DNA of 64,000 nt from contig PNAA01000034.1 in assembly GCA_003169975.1 (NCBI GenBank), positions 1 through 64,000 of the forward strand, in the 5' to 3' direction. How positions within the stretch are numbered: position 1 is the first letter of the stretch; every line of letters starts with the position of its first letter. The translations under genes and the position numbers were made by a program. Shown in pieces: positions 1-9,177 of the stretch. Origin of the DNA: Spartobacteria bacterium. GTDB taxonomy: Bacteria; Verrucomicrobiota; Verrucomicrobiia; Chthoniobacterales; UBA10450. Under the pieces are notes generated by a model. That model ran no database searches. It was not told the origin of the DNA and was given only the letters and a program-made list of their open reading frames with translations.

Positions 1-152
1 TTACGCAGCCGTGCGATCCACTTCTCGACCGCGTGCAGGTCGTTGCTGATCGCGCCCCCCTCACGCACTTCGCCCCGCCGCCCAGCCTCGGCCACCGCCG
101 TGGCGATACAGTCTTTGTGGACATCGAGTCCAAGATAGAGTTCTTTTTTCAT
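1..152 (-). CDS. IS110-family transposase, N-terminal part (runs off left edge)
   Basis: The reverse strand from the ATG at 152 reads about 50 residues beginning MKKELYLGLDVHKDCIATAV. The GLDVHK box is the first strand of the RuvC-like DEDD catalytic domain of IS110-family transposases, and its Asp is the first catalytic acid. The rest of the protein, including the C-terminal Tnp_20-type domain with its active serine, lies outside the window, so intactness and IS110 versus IS1111 subgroup cannot be judged. No obvious ribosome binding site precedes the start. The transposase would carry out circularisation and integration of its own element, guided by an element-encoded RNA in the IS110 members studied so far. 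Confidence 0.82.
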   Translation of the reverse strand, partial: MKKELYLGLDVHKDCIATAVAEAGRRGEVREGGAISNDLHAVEKWIARLR

Positions 153-343
153 TGGTGTGTTTGCTTGTTCTCTGTTGTTGTTAAACTGCAACCCCGAACG
201 CTTTCGGGGTTGGTGCGGCTCTGCTCCACCTCAAAAAGGCGAGTAGCCCGCGAAAATATGAACGGCAAACACACCCACCTTTTCAACCCTGTGTTCGCGC
301 CTTCACACCCCGCGCACAGCCATAAGGTCTAGGTGTTCTGCAC
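153..343 (-). other. 5' non-coding end of the IS110 element, possible bridge-RNA region
   Basis: This stretch lies upstream of the transposase start and has no convincing ORF. It holds a perfect 9-4-9 inverted repeat at 190-211 (arms AACCCCGAA and TTCGGGGTT). IS110-group elements carry a structured bridge (seek) RNA in the non-coding end upstream of the transposase, so this is the expected place for it. Assignment rests on position and one hairpin only. The outer boundary of the element is not identifiable because IS110 elements lack terminal inverted repeats. Confidence 0.35.
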
Positions 344-847
344 ATGCGCGCTGTTCTTGATGCCCTCCGCGAAATGAGCGCCTCCACTTACGCGGCGTGG
401 TGGGGAGCAATCGTGGCAACGATGGTTCTGGTATGGGACATCATCAAATGGCGCTCGCGCGGCCCACGCATCAAGGCCAATATCACCCAAGATCCTGACG
501 GTTATGGGGCCGAGTTTTTAGTGTTTGTCACCAACACAGGAGATTTGCCCGCTACTATCGAGTCGGTCAAGTTTCGCTGTCTGGTTCGGCGAGCCCTTGT
601 TCTCCGTCGCGACGTTGATCTCAATCATTCGTTCTCACTCAGCGGCAACAACGGTTTCCCGCCGCTACCGCTCCAGCCCGGTGAGCCATGGGAGGTGTCC
701 ATTAGTCCCTCGCGTAAACTTCCACAGTTTCCGTCCGGCCGCTTGATCCCGGTTGTGGAAGTCCTGGAGTCCCATCGTAAGGGGCCGCATCGATATTACC
801 CGAAGGCAGATCGGTTCAATGCATACGTGCGCTCTAAAAACACCTAA
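344..847 (+). CDS. Hypothetical membrane-anchored protein
   Basis: A 167-aa protein with one N-terminal membrane segment (about residues 15-34, WWGAIVATMVLVWDIIKW) followed by a basic stop-transfer run and a soluble part of about 130 residues, predicted mostly beta (VFVTNTGDLPATIESVKF, then LQPGEPWEVSISP). The fold suggests a small immunoglobulin-like or beta-sandwich domain on a membrane anchor; I do not recognise the family. A second possible start is Met11. It sits alone next to the IS110 element, so it may belong to an accessory segment. No function can be assigned. Confidence 0.6.
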   Translation: MRAVLDALREMSASTYAAWWGAIVATMVLVWDIIKWRSRGPRIKANITQDPDGYGAEFLVFVTNTGDLPATIESVKFRCLVRRALVLRRDVDLNHSFSLSGNNGFPPLPLQPGEPWEVSISPSRKLPQFPSGRLIPVVEVLESHRKGPHRYYPKADRFNAYVRSKNT

Positions 848-1289
848 CCCCTAGGAAGGGAGTCAAACGTGGTCGCGGGTTAGGTAGGATTTAGTTCATT
901 GGTTGAGTTGGGTTGAAGATTTGAACTGGGTCTTTGGATTCGCTTCCTCTTCTGGTGGCTCGTGGAGGTTTATTCCAACGGCTCTTACTCCTATCCGTGC
1001 GTCCCGCGGTGACGGGAGCAGCCATGTGATCAATGCGATCGGTGGAAGAGGAACGTGGAGGCGGCCCAATCTAGGCCAACGCTCCCGCATCATTGCGGAA
1101 CAGGTTAGACGCCGGGCGCGCCTCACGGTCCCAAAGTATTTGGTGAAGTTAGGCTAAATCTCTTTCCTGGTTTGGCTCCTTTCCTTCAAGACTGTTCCCC
1201 TCGAATTCATGGCCTTTTGCATTCTCTTTCAATGAGTCCGAGGACCTCGGGGGTGAGCTGGCCGGTGCGGATGCGCCAGAGATCGGACC
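848..1289. other. Non-coding stretch, nothing recognised
   Basis: Short open frames exist on both strands but none has a convincing composition, ribosome binding site or family signature. The sequence could be decayed DNA next to the IS element. Frames leading into the next ORF are interrupted by stops at 1233 and 1254. Confidence 0.4.
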
Positions 1290-1652
1290 GTGATCCGCAT
1301 GGCAATCGCCGGAAACCGCGATATTGCCGAGCTCATGACCGCTGGCCTGCACGGAGAGCGCGCCATGGATGCGGCCGATCAGCTGAGGCTGGAGCAGATG
1401 CTGGCGGAACACGCCTGGGCGGCTTTCCACATTTGGGACAGAACGCAACGCGGGATCTTTCCGAAGGGGACTTTCGAAGCGACGGGTGGGGCACTCCTGG
1501 GCGGCTTGCTCGGAACGGCGCGCGGCGGGACCTGGTGGCGCAGCGCCAAACATACGGGCTTCATTCCTGGGTTCGTCTCGGACGTCGACGCCGTGCTCGC
1601 CAGGAACAGTGCAGCGTCCGCCGTGGTGAACGAGGACACCCATGATTCGTAG
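1290..1652 (+). CDS. Hypothetical protein, possibly 5'-truncated
   Basis: A 120-aa frame opening with GTG. The middle part (GLHGERAMDAADQLRLEQML, then AFHIWDRTQRGI) resembles helical soluble domains of uncharacterised proteins that normally carry an N-terminal membrane segment. Upstream codons in the same frame are closed at 1254 and 1233, and no membrane segment is found there, so this may be the remaining C-terminal half of a decayed gene. No ribosome binding site is evident. The antisense frame of 201 aa over the same DNA is Arg/Pro-rich and taken as a shadow. Confidence 0.45.
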   Translation: MIRMAIAGNRDIAELMTAGLHGERAMDAADQLRLEQMLAEHAWAAFHIWDRTQRGIFPKGTFEATGGALLGGLLGTARGGTWWRSAKHTGFIPGFVSDVDAVLARNSAASAVVNEDTHDS

Positions 1653-1894
1653 GAACTGTCTTGCTGCATCGGGTTGGGGTACCGGACCCCCTGGAAGAAT
1701 TATTAAGGGAAGCCACGCAGTAAGCCTAGCCGGACATCTGAGGTAGTCCGTCAACGGCTCTTCGTCAGGTTAGGCGCGAGGGTGGTAGGCGGCTTGGTTG
1801 CGCCCGCGCTCGCCAGACCTCGTTTCGCCTGTCAGGGGGTCACGATCTCGGCGGTGCCGCTCACGAAGGGACGGCCGACGCCGCCCGCGATCAG

Positions 1895-1962
1895 CCGGGA
1901 TCGGTGATCCCGGTGGGGCGAGCGTCGCCATGGCGGCGTGCGACCGGGGTCGCCGACCCCGG
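1895..1962. repeat. Cluster of three short palindromes (REP-like)
   Basis: Three hairpins sit in the gene-free stretch 1653-2056: 1895-1913 (8-3-8, arms CCGGGATC/GATCCCGG), 1926-1935 (CGCCATGGCG) and 1944-1962 (9-1-9, arms CCGGGGTCG/CGACCCCGG). Regularly spaced GC-rich palindromes of this kind look like REP/BIME elements. The rest of 1653-2056 shows no gene. Confidence 0.5.
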
Positions 1963-2056
1963 CTACAGCGCGGGCTTGACGTCTATGGCGCAGTTTGGTT
2001 CGCTGGCCCCCGCAAGCTCACCCTTCGGGTCGGACATTATCTCGCACTACTGAATC

Positions 2057-2806
2057 ATGGCTACGCGCGATCTCTCGTTTCGGGCGACCAAGGCCTTCTG
2101 CGTCGGACAAGCCAAGTCGGGAACGGCTTCCCTTTGCGGCCTGCTGGCGAAGAATTACCGGGCCGCGCACGAACCCGAGCGAGCGCGACTCCTTGAGATG
2201 ATATTGAAGGAATCCCAAGGCGAGGTTGTCGGGACGAACTTCCGCGCCTACCTGCTGGAGCGCGATCGGCGACTTCACCTTGAGTATGACATCGCCTGGG
2301 CGAATCAATTTATCATCGGCTATTTGCTGGAGGCTTTCCCGGACGCACGCTTTGTCGTTCTCGTTCGAGATGCCAGGTCGTGGTTCCAAGCCATTGTCGG
2401 GCACCTGCTCAGCCGGAAAATTCCATCCGATGTTCGCGCATTCCTGGATTGGTGGTTCAAGCCCGCTCATTTCCCCCACACTCGTTACGACCGCGCGATG
2501 GAGGCGGAGGGACTCTATTCGGTGGCGGCCTTCTTGAACGCGTGGAATCAACATGTGAATTCGTGCACCCAAGTGATCCCGCCAGACAGGCGGCTTATTC
2601 TGAGAACCAATGAATTGAATCAGTCGCACCAACAGCTTGCTGACTTTCTGCAGATTCCGGTGGAACAACTCGATGCCTCGAATGGGCATTTGAATCGAGC
2701 CACGTGGTCAGGCGGGTTCGATTCCCTGGTGGAGCGAGGTTACCTCGATGAGATGGTCGCAGAGAGGTGCGGAGAGAATATGGCTCGGTATTTTTGCAAA
2801 TATTGA
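2057..2806 (+). CDS. Sulfotransferase family protein
   Basis: A 249-aa protein with the PAPS-binding signature of sulfotransferases. The 5'-phosphosulfate loop is at residues 14-26 (FCVGQAKSGTASL) and a 3'-phosphate-binding strand-helix follows (FVVLVRDARSWF, about residues 97-108). Members transfer sulfate from PAPS to a hydroxyl or amine of a glycan, lipid or small molecule. The acceptor cannot be read from sequence. The ATG has a weak upstream context. With the downstream GT25 gene it may belong to a surface-glycan modification patch. Confidence 0.75.
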   Translation: MATRDLSFRATKAFCVGQAKSGTASLCGLLAKNYRAAHEPERARLLEMILKESQGEVVGTNFRAYLLERDRRLHLEYDIAWANQFIIGYLLEAFPDARFVVLVRDARSWFQAIVGHLLSRKIPSDVRAFLDWWFKPAHFPHTRYDRAMEAEGLYSVAAFLNAWNQHVNSCTQVIPPDRRLILRTNELNQSHQQLADFLQIPVEQLDASNGHLNRATWSGGFDSLVERGYLDEMVAERCGENMARYFCKY

Positions 2807-3010
2807 AACCCGACTCGCACCTACCGCGCTCTTTGGTCATGATTTCAACGTCCCCTTGGGCATGGGCGCAGAGTTAGGCGTTGCCGTCGGGTTGTTCCAA
2901 ACGTCGGCTTCGTGGCTCGCGCGGCCGAGGCAGACGCCATTGATGACTGATTACCGAATCCGAGCCGCCAGGAATCGGGGCACAAAGGCCCCTCCCACAT
3001 TCGCGCCTTG

Positions 3011-3040
3011 CTGTCATTCTAAGGGCGGCGAAGAATCTCC
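3011..3040. repeat. Degenerate copy of the GTCATTCTGAGCG-type intergenic repeat
   Basis: The run GTCATTCTAAGGGCGGCGAA and its continuation match the outer arm of the repeats at 11707-11799 and 62001-62090 with a few changes. It lies in the 279-bp gap between the sulfotransferase and GT25 genes, which shows no gene of its own. Confidence 0.4.
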
Positions 3041-3085
3041 CGCTCGTCGCTGGATGAATTGAATCGTCTATAGTCAATTGGGAGC

Positions 3086-3850
3086 ATGCGGGCGTTTATC
3101 ATCAACCTGGATTCGGCGACAGACCGCTGGGCTTTCATCGAGGCCTCTTTCTCCGGGAGCCGGCTCGTGCTCTGCCGGGTGCCGGCGATCGATGCGAGCG
3201 CCCTTAAGCTACCCCACGCCCAATACTCGGAGAGACTCTATCGCTGGTGGCACGGCCGAACCCCCAATGTGCGTGAGCTGGCATGCTATCTGAGCCATCT
3301 TAAGGCGATGGAAGCGTTTCTCGCGACGGATGAGAAACACGCGCTGATCGGCGAGGACGATGTCGTGCTCCGCCCCGATTTCGATGCCGTGCTCGAGGCG
3401 GCGATGCGCTATGCGCACTCCTGGAACATCCTGCGGGTTACGGGACTAAGCCGCGGCCATCCTGCGAGGTTGGTCCGTCTCTTGGGCGATTACTCACTTT
3501 GCGTGAGCCTTGGTCGGTTGAAAGGCGCGGGAGCGTATGTCATCGACCGGATCGCGGCCACGGCCTTTCTCGCCCGGCTGTTGCCGATGCGGCTGCCGTA
3601 CGACCACGCGTTCGATCGAGAGTGGGTCATGGGGCTGCGTGCCGCCTACATTACTCCTTTCCCGGCTTCCCAGAGTGAGACTGAGTTTCTTTCCTCGGTC
3701 CAGCCCGGGATCTACCCCAGGCATTCCTGGGCGCGTCGCGTTCTCACCACGTATCCCTATCAAGCCGGCAACGAGATAATGCGTTGGTTCTTTCGAAGTG
3801 CGGCCTATCTGCGCTTCAACCTACGAGGTTTTTCCCGAGGAAATAGTTGA
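3086..3850 (+). CDS. Glycosyltransferase family 25 protein
   Basis: A 254-aa protein with GT25 landmarks: an N-terminal FIINLDSATDRW strand, the conserved ELACYLSHLKAMEAF segment, and a metal-binding acidic motif in ALIGEDDVVL (about residues 91-100). GT25 enzymes transfer galactose or related sugars from UDP-sugars in lipopolysaccharide or lipo-oligosaccharide assembly, usually at the cytoplasmic membrane face. No signal peptide is seen. Acceptor and linkage are unknown. Its only glycan-related neighbour is the sulfotransferase upstream. Confidence 0.8.
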   Translation: MRAFIINLDSATDRWAFIEASFSGSRLVLCRVPAIDASALKLPHAQYSERLYRWWHGRTPNVRELACYLSHLKAMEAFLATDEKHALIGEDDVVLRPDFDAVLEAAMRYAHSWNILRVTGLSRGHPARLVRLLGDYSLCVSLGRLKGAGAYVIDRIAATAFLARLLPMRLPYDHAFDREWVMGLRAAYITPFPASQSETEFLSSVQPGIYPRHSWARRVLTTYPYQAGNEIMRWFFRSAAYLRFNLRGFSRGNS

Positions 3851-3882
3851 TTACGCCGTAGAGTTACCCGCACGAGCGTATC

Positions 3883-5190
3883 TTACTGCTGGTTCGCGAT
3901 CCAGATATTGCCCGGCTTGGTAATGTTCCGGGCCTCTCCGAAGGCCGCGTGGGTTCGGCCAGTGAGATCGACGGCTAACTGAAAGTAATCCCCGTAGGGA
4001 AAAGCGAACCCATCCGGCGTGAGATAGTTGTAGCCCGGAACGTAGCCGGAAAGCCGGATGCTGGGAGCAAAGGTGTCACCTCCGTCGGCGCTCGTGCGAT
4101 AGAAAACATTCCACGGCCCGTTGCGCTGATCCATCCAGGCTATCCGGACGTCGCCCGGCGCGCCGCCGGTAATCAAAGTCGGGAAGCAGTGTTCGATCCC
4201 GGCGGGCGCATCGGAGATATCGCGCCGTGGGGAATAAGTAGCTCCGTGATCAGTGGAGCGCGCAAAGTAAACACGCTCCGAGGCGAAATCAGTCTGGTCC
4301 GGCGTCGAGTTCCAGAGCAGGTAAATGTGGTCATCGGAACCGATCTGGAGGGCCATCTGCGCGGCGAAGTATTGGTGGTCCTGGCACTTCGGGCAGGCCA
4401 TGGGCAGGCCGCTCACTCCAACGTCGGTATGACTCCAGGTCGCGCCGCCATCGGATGATTTCGTTACCCAGACTGGCGCTGTCGGCACCGGTTGGTTGAG
4501 GTAAACGCCGTTCCAGGCGAAGTAAATGTTACCCAGCGAATCGATGCCGCCACCGGCGGTGAGGAGTTGGTTAGGCATGCCCACCCGCTCGATGAGGTGG
4601 GTGGTCCAGTGCGCGCCGGCATCCTGCGAGATGGCCGCCCAGGTATTGACTTTGTAATCGGTGAAAGCGACCGCCATTGTTTTCCCGCGCGCGAGAAGCA
4701 CGAGTTTGTCGAGCGGCGGCGGCAGAGCCGTCACGCTTTTCGGCGTGGACCAGGTGGCGCCGAAATCCTTTGACGTGACCAGTTGAATGGTGGCTTGCGG
4801 GTAACCCTGGAGGAGGACGACGGAAACCGTGCGACCGTCCGGCCCGAAGGCGATCCAGGGATCGAACTGGCCCTGGCTCTTGGGCGGCGGAGCTGGCGCA
4901 ATCGGCACCGGCGCATTCCAAGTCTGTCCGCCATCGCTCGAGACCTGGACCATCATCCGGGTTTGGTAGAGTTGGCTGGTGGGATCGGCGTGAGCGTAGA
5001 CGGCATAGAGATGGCCCATCTGGTCCGTCGCGAGCGCCGGTTCCCAATCGTCGCCGGCCTGGAAGCCAATCCTGATCGGAGTGCCGAAGGAGGCCGCGCG
5101 CGGCGGCGTGCCGGCAATAACGGATCCGCCGCCTAAGAAGATCGCAGCGATGATTGCGAGCGAAAGAAAGCAACGTGACTTGTGTTTCAT
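3883..5190 (-). CDS. Secreted Asp-box (BNR) sialidase-like propeller protein
   Basis: About 435 aa from the ATG at 5190, giving a clean signal peptide (MKHKSRCFLSLAIIAAIFLG). A longer TTG start at 5208 would overlap the uvrB stop. At least five Asp-box motifs of the S-x-D-x-G-x-T-W type occur (SSDGGQTW, SKDFGATW, SQDAGAHW, SSDGGATW, STDHGATY), typical of a six-bladed sialidase-like propeller. The Arg triad and FRIP motif of true sialidases are not evident, so enzymatic activity is uncertain. It follows uvrB on the same strand but is probably unrelated to it in function. Confidence 0.75.
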   Translation of the reverse strand: MKHKSRCFLSLAIIAAIFLGGGSVIAGTPPRAASFGTPIRIGFQAGDDWEPALATDQMGHLYAVYAHADPTSQLYQTRMMVQVSSDGGQTWNAPVPIAPAPPPKSQGQFDPWIAFGPDGRTVSVVLLQGYPQATIQLVTSKDFGATWSTPKSVTALPPPLDKLVLLARGKTMAVAFTDYKVNTWAAISQDAGAHWTTHLIERVGMPNQLLTAGGGIDSLGNIYFAWNGVYLNQPVPTAPVWVTKSSDGGATWSHTDVGVSGLPMACPKCQDHQYFAAQMALQIGSDDHIYLLWNSTPDQTDFASERVYFARSTDHGATYSPRRDISDAPAGIEHCFPTLITGGAPGDVRIAWMDQRNGPWNVFYRTSADGGDTFAPSIRLSGYVPGYNYLTPDGFAFPYGDYFQLAVDLTGRTHAAFGEARNITKPGNIWIANQQ

Positions 5191-5204
5191 AGATTTGTGC
5201 AGAC

Positions 5205-7427
5205 TCAAACCCGCGAGCGCCGGCGGCCGGAGCCACGAGTGTATTTCACCGGCTTGCGTTTGGGTTCTATCTTCGTTAGGCCGGTGCCGCTTTTAACTTC
5301 CATGATCTGGTCGCGGAGCAAGGCGGCGCGCTCAAACTCCAGGTTGGCCGAGGCTTGTTGCATCTCCTCCTCCAATTCGCGGAGAAGCTCGGTGAGGTTA
5401 AAGTCGCCCCCGGCTTCCTGGATGACCGCCGCGGCGATTTCGCGTCCGCGCAGGATCGTGTGCAGGCTTTCCTGGACCGCGCGCCGCACGGTTTGCGGGG
5501 TGATGCCATGCTTTTCGTTATACTCCATTTGCTTCGCGCGGCGATAGTCGGAAATCGAGATCAGTGCTTGTATGCTCTGCGTTACCGTGTCGGCGAAAAG
5601 GACGACTTCGCCGTTGATGTGGCGCGCGGCCCGGCCGGCGGTCTGGATGAGCGAGGTCTGGCTGCGGAGGAAACCTTCCTTGTCGGCGTCGAGGATGCAG
5701 ACTAACGAGACTTCGGGCAGGTCGAGGCCTTCGCGGAGAAGATTGATCCCGACGAGGATATCGAACTCGGCCGCGCGCAACCCGCGCAGAATTTCCACCC
5801 GCTCGATGGTGTCGATGTCACTGTGCAGGTAACGCACTTTTAACCCAACATCGCGCAGATAATCGGAAAGGTCTTCGGCGGTCCGTTTGGTCAGAGTGGT
5901 GACGAGGACCCGCTCCTGGCGCTCCACCCTCTGGCGGCAGAGTTCGATCGTGTCGTCGATCTGGTTCTTTAATTCCTTGAGCGTGACCTTCGGGTCGAGC
6001 AGGCCGGTCGGGCGGATGATCTGCTCGACGACGAGCGGCGCGCCGGAGGTATGGACGTCGAATTCCTCCGGCGGCTGGTCGGTGCGGGAAATCGGAGGGA
6101 CGTGCTTCTGCACGTCCACGGACGAGTGGAAGCTCGTCCCTCCAGCAACCACAAAGGGCACCAGTTCCTCCTCGCCAATCCGGGCGCGCTTGTGCGGGAA
6201 GTAGCCGGTGTTGCCGACGATGCTGTTCTTGATCTCAAACTCGGCCGGAGTCGCGCTCACGTAGATGAGCTGGTTCGCGTTGCCCATGAACTCCGGGAAA
6301 TTGAGCGGCCGGTTGTCGAGCGCGCTCGGCAGGCGAAAGCCATATTCGACGAGCACGGTCTTGCGCGATTTGTCGCCTTCGTACATGCCGCCGATCTGCG
6401 GGATGGTGGCATGCGACTCATCGATCACGAGGAGGAAATCCTTCGGGAAAAAATCGAGGAGCGTGAACGGCTTCGACCCCGGCGGGCGTCCCGAGAGGTG
6501 CCGCGAATAATTCTCGATCCCGTTGCAGAAGCCCATCTCCTGCAACATCTCGAGATCGTATTCGGTGCGCATTTTCAGGCGTTGCGCCTCGAGCAATTTC
6601 CCAACCGACTCGAGCTGCACGATCCGTTGGTCGAGTTCGGTCCGGATCGAAGTGAGGGCGCGGTTCAACTTGTCGGCGGGGGTGACGAATTGTTTCGCCG
6701 GGAAAAAAGTCATCACGCCTAACGACTCCTGCGCGTGCCCGGTGAGCGGGTCGAAGCGCGTGATCGCGTCCACCTCGTCGCCGAAGAACTCCAGCCGCAC
6801 CGCTTCCTCGTCGGCGGTCGCGGGATAGACCTCGACCACGTCGCCGCGCACCCGGAATTTTCCCCGCGCAAAATTCACGTCGTTGCGCTCGTAAAGCATG
6901 TCGACGAGCCGGCCGAGGACGGCTTCGCGGGAGATCTGCTGCCCGCGTTTTACGGTCAGGAGCATGCGCAAATAGTCCTCCGGCGAAGTGACGCCGTAAA
7001 TGCAGGAGACGCTCGCGACCACGATCGTATCCCGGCGCGAAAGGAGCGCGCTCGTGGCCGAGAGCCGGAGACGCTCGATCTCTTCATTAATCGAGGAATC
7101 CTTTTCGATGTAAGTGTCGGAGCGCGGGATGTAGGCCTCGGGCTGGTAGTAATCGAAATAGCTGACGAAATACTCGACCGCGTTGCGCGGGAAGAACTGC
7201 TTAAACTCCGAGTAGAGCTGCGCGGCCAGCGTCTTGTTATGCGAAATGATGAGCGTCGGCCGGTCGAGCTCGCGGATGACATTCGCGATCGTGAACGTCT
7301 TGCCCGAGCCGGTGACGCCGAGGAGGGTCTGATGGCGATTTCCGGCTTCGACCGACTTGAGCAACTTCGCGATCGCCTGCCCCTGGTCGCCGCGCGGCCG
7401 GTAGCTGGATTCGAGCTCGTAGGACAT
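5205..7427 (-). CDS. uvrB: Excinuclease ABC subunit B
   Basis: About 740 aa from [15 protein letters not shown]. Its helicase motifs cover the whole UvrB fold: Walker A GVTGSGKT (residues 37-44), the damage-probing hairpin region [12 protein letters not shown], motif [10 protein letters not shown], motif [11 protein letters not shown] and a C-terminal UVR motif that pairs with UvrC ([20 protein letters not shown]). UvrB loads onto damaged DNA with UvrA and recruits UvrC for nucleotide excision repair. Between [12 protein letters not shown] and [17 protein letters not shown] there are about 60 residues not present in E. coli UvrB. Inside them a 50-bp palindromic element is inserted in frame (residues about 428-446). 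The frame is open throughout, so the protein is probably functional. Confidence 0.96.
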   Translation of the reverse strand: MSYELESSYRPRGDQGQAIAKLLKSVEAGNRHQTLLGVTGSGKTFTIANVIRELDRPTLIISHNKTLAAQLYSEFKQFFPRNAVEYFVSYFDYYQPEAYIPRSDTYIEKDSSINEEIERLRLSATSALLSRRDTIVVASVSCIYGVTSPEDYLRMLLTVKRGQQISREAVLGRLVDMLYERNDVNFARGKFRVRGDVVEVYPATADEEAVRLEFFGDEVDAITRFDPLTGHAQESLGVMTFFPAKQFVTPADKLNRALTSIRTELDQRIVQLESVGKLLEAQRLKMRTEYDLEMLQEMGFCNGIENYSRHLSGRPPGSKPFTLLDFFPKDFLLVIDESHATIPQIGGMYEGDKSRKTVLVEYGFRLPSALDNRPLNFPEFMGNANQLIYVSATPAEFEIKNSIVGNTGYFPHKRARIGEEELVPFVVAGGTSFHSSVDVQKHVPPISRTDQPPEEFDVHTSGAPLVVEQIIRPTGLLDPKVTLKELKNQIDDTIELCRQRVERQERVLVTTLTKRTAEDLSDYLRDVGLKVRYLHSDIDTIERVEILRGLRAAEFDILVGINLLREGLDLPEVSLVCILDADKEGFLRSQTSLIQTAGRAARHINGEVVLFADTVTQSIQALISISDYRRAKQMEYNEKHGITPQTVRRAVQESLHTILRGREIAAAVIQEAGGDFNLTELLRELEEEMQQASANLEFERAALLRDQIMEVKSGTGLTKIEPKRKPVKYTRGSGRRRSRV
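6094..6143. repeat. 50-bp palindromic element inserted in frame within uvrB
   Basis: Two 25-bp arms form an imperfect dyad. The left arm starts GGAGGGACGTGCTTCTGCAC and the right arm, reverse-complemented, starts GGAGGGACGAGCTTCCACTC. Each arm is itself a small hairpin (ACGTGC...GCACGT and ACGAG...CTCGT). On the coding strand it adds [17 protein letters not shown] to UvrB without a stop or frameshift, in a region already longer than in E. coli UvrB. It looks like a mobile palindromic repeat of the kind known inside Rickettsia genes. Confidence 0.7.
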
Positions 7428-7524
7428 TCCACGCAATATGCGCCATGCCGGCAGGCGGCACAACGCGCCGCGGTGCGCGTCCTGCTCTCAAGATTGCGCC
7501 ATCTTCCTTGCACTGTCCGTTTCT

Positions 7525-9108
7525 ATGAAATCCAAGCTCTTTCTGAAAATCGCCGCGGGGCTCTTTGTCTTCGCTTCCGTCGCCCGGGGCGACACCTTTT
7601 TCGTGACCAACTTCGGCGTTAACTCGATCACCGAATACGACGCAAGCGGAGGCAACGGAACGCCTTTCACCAGTGCTTCCATCAACGGCCCCAACGGCGT
7701 CGTGCTCGACTCGGCCGGCAATCTCTACGTCTCGACCAACGGCAACACGATCGAGAAATTCGCGCCCGACGGCACGGACCTCGGCGTCTTCGCGAGCACC
7801 GGAATAAACAACGCGACGGGGCTGGCCTTCGATCGCAGCGGGAATCTTTACGCGGCCAACTTCGGCGGCAACACTGTCGAGCAATTTGCGCCCGACGGGA
7901 CCGACCTCGGCGTTTTTGCGGTCGTCATTCGCCCGACCGGTCTCGCCTTCGATGGCGCGGGCAACCTTTGCGTCGCGAACTTCGGGAACACGATCGCCCG
8001 CTTCTCGCCGAACGGGACGCCGCTCGCCAGTTTCACCAGCCTGACCCTGAACAATCCCGAGGGTCTCGCATTTGATTCGTTAGGCAATCTCTACGTCGCC
8101 AACAATGGCTCGGACTCGATCCAGTTTTTTTCCCCCGCCGGCGCCGACCTCGGCCCCTTCACTGCCAGCGGATTGAGCGGCCCAATCGGGCTGGCCTTCG
8201 ATACCGCCGGCAATCTCTACGTGGTCAACGGCCTTACCGCGACGATCGAGCAGGTCACTCCCGGCGGCACGGAGTCGCAATTCGCCACTACTGGTTTCAG
8301 TCCCGCCTTCATCGCCGTGCAAAAGACGCCGACCCTCATCAATATCTCGACTCGCCTGAACGTCCTGACCGGCGACAACATCCTCGATGGCGGCTTCATC
8401 GTCGTTGGGTCCGGTTCGAAAACAATCCTCATCCGCGGCCTCGGCCCGTCGCTGGCCGCCGCCGGCATCACCGGCGTGCTGGCCGACCCGATTATCGAAC
8501 TGCACAGCGGATCGACCAACGCGATCATCGCCGAGAACGACAACTGGAAAACTAATCAGCAGACGGCGATCCAGGCGACCGGTATCCCGCCGACGGATGA
8601 CGCCGAGTCCGCGCTCATCGCGACCCTCACAGCCGGCGCCTACACTGTGATCGAGCGCGGGAAGCTCGATGCGACCGGCGTGGGGTTGATCGAAGTTTAC
8701 GACCTCGGGGCCGGAGCCGGTCCGGAACTGGGGAACATCAGCACTCGCGGGTTTGTTAATACCGGCGAGAACGTGATGATCGCCGGCTTTATCGTCGCGA
8801 GCGGCAGCGGCGGGAGCGGCCAGGTTATCGTGCGCGCTCTCGGGCCATCGTTAGCCGGCTTCGGCGTCGCGAATCCGCTGGCCGACCCGACGCTCGAGCT
8901 GCACGACGTCAACGGCACGCTCATCGCCGCGAACGACAACTGGAAAACCGATCAAGAGTCGCTCATCGTCGGCACCGGCATTCCGCCGACGTTCGACGCC
9001 GAGGCCGCGATCGTTGCGACCCTCGCGCCCGGGGCCTATACCGCGATCGAAAGCGGCAAGGACAACACCACCGGAGTCGGTTTGGTCGAAGTCTATAACT
9101 TGCACTGA
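7525..9108 (+). CDS. Secreted NHL-repeat propeller protein with two C-terminal ISTR-type domains
   Basis: About 527 aa starting at the ATG at 7525 with a signal peptide (MKSKLFLKIAAGLFVFASVA). Residues about 25-265 are six or so NHL repeats (pattern GLAFDxxGNLYVAN), forming a beta-propeller. Two copies of a roughly 120-residue domain follow, from 8341 and 8734, each beginning NISTR, with GPSL, ADPxLELH, NDNWK and a closing TGVGLVEVYxL. The same domain ends the next protein. It is divergently placed from uvrB across 97 bp. Extracellular or outer-membrane location is likely; ligand unknown. Confidence 0.8.
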   Translation: MKSKLFLKIAAGLFVFASVARGDTFFVTNFGVNSITEYDASGGNGTPFTSASINGPNGVVLDSAGNLYVSTNGNTIEKFAPDGTDLGVFASTGINNATGLAFDRSGNLYAANFGGNTVEQFAPDGTDLGVFAVVIRPTGLAFDGAGNLCVANFGNTIARFSPNGTPLASFTSLTLNNPEGLAFDSLGNLYVANNGSDSIQFFSPAGADLGPFTASGLSGPIGLAFDTAGNLYVVNGLTATIEQVTPGGTESQFATTGFSPAFIAVQKTPTLINISTRLNVLTGDNILDGGFIVVGSGSKTILIRGLGPSLAAAGITGVLADPIIELHSGSTNAIIAENDNWKTNQQTAIQATGIPPTDDAESALIATLTAGAYTVIERGKLDATGVGLIEVYDLGAGAGPELGNISTRGFVNTGENVMIAGFIVASGSGGSGQVIVRALGPSLAGFGVANPLADPTLELHDVNGTLIAANDNWKTDQESLIVGTGIPPTFDAEAAIVATLAPGAYTAIESGKDNTTGVGLVEVYNLH

Positions 9109-9177
9109 GCCGCCCGGCCCGGAAGGTCGCCGGCCGGTCGCTTGTGTCGATCGCGCGGCGGCGTAAAATCTCGTAGA

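Noticed and set aside
1149-1754. 201-aa minus-strand frame over the hypothetical gene at 1290
   Set aside because: Pro/Arg-rich, no start signal, no recognisable fold; the plus frame looks more protein-like.
6735-7622. 295-aa frame opposite the 5' half of uvrB
   Set aside because: It overlaps a well-conserved uvrB and its divergent promoter and shows no family pattern.
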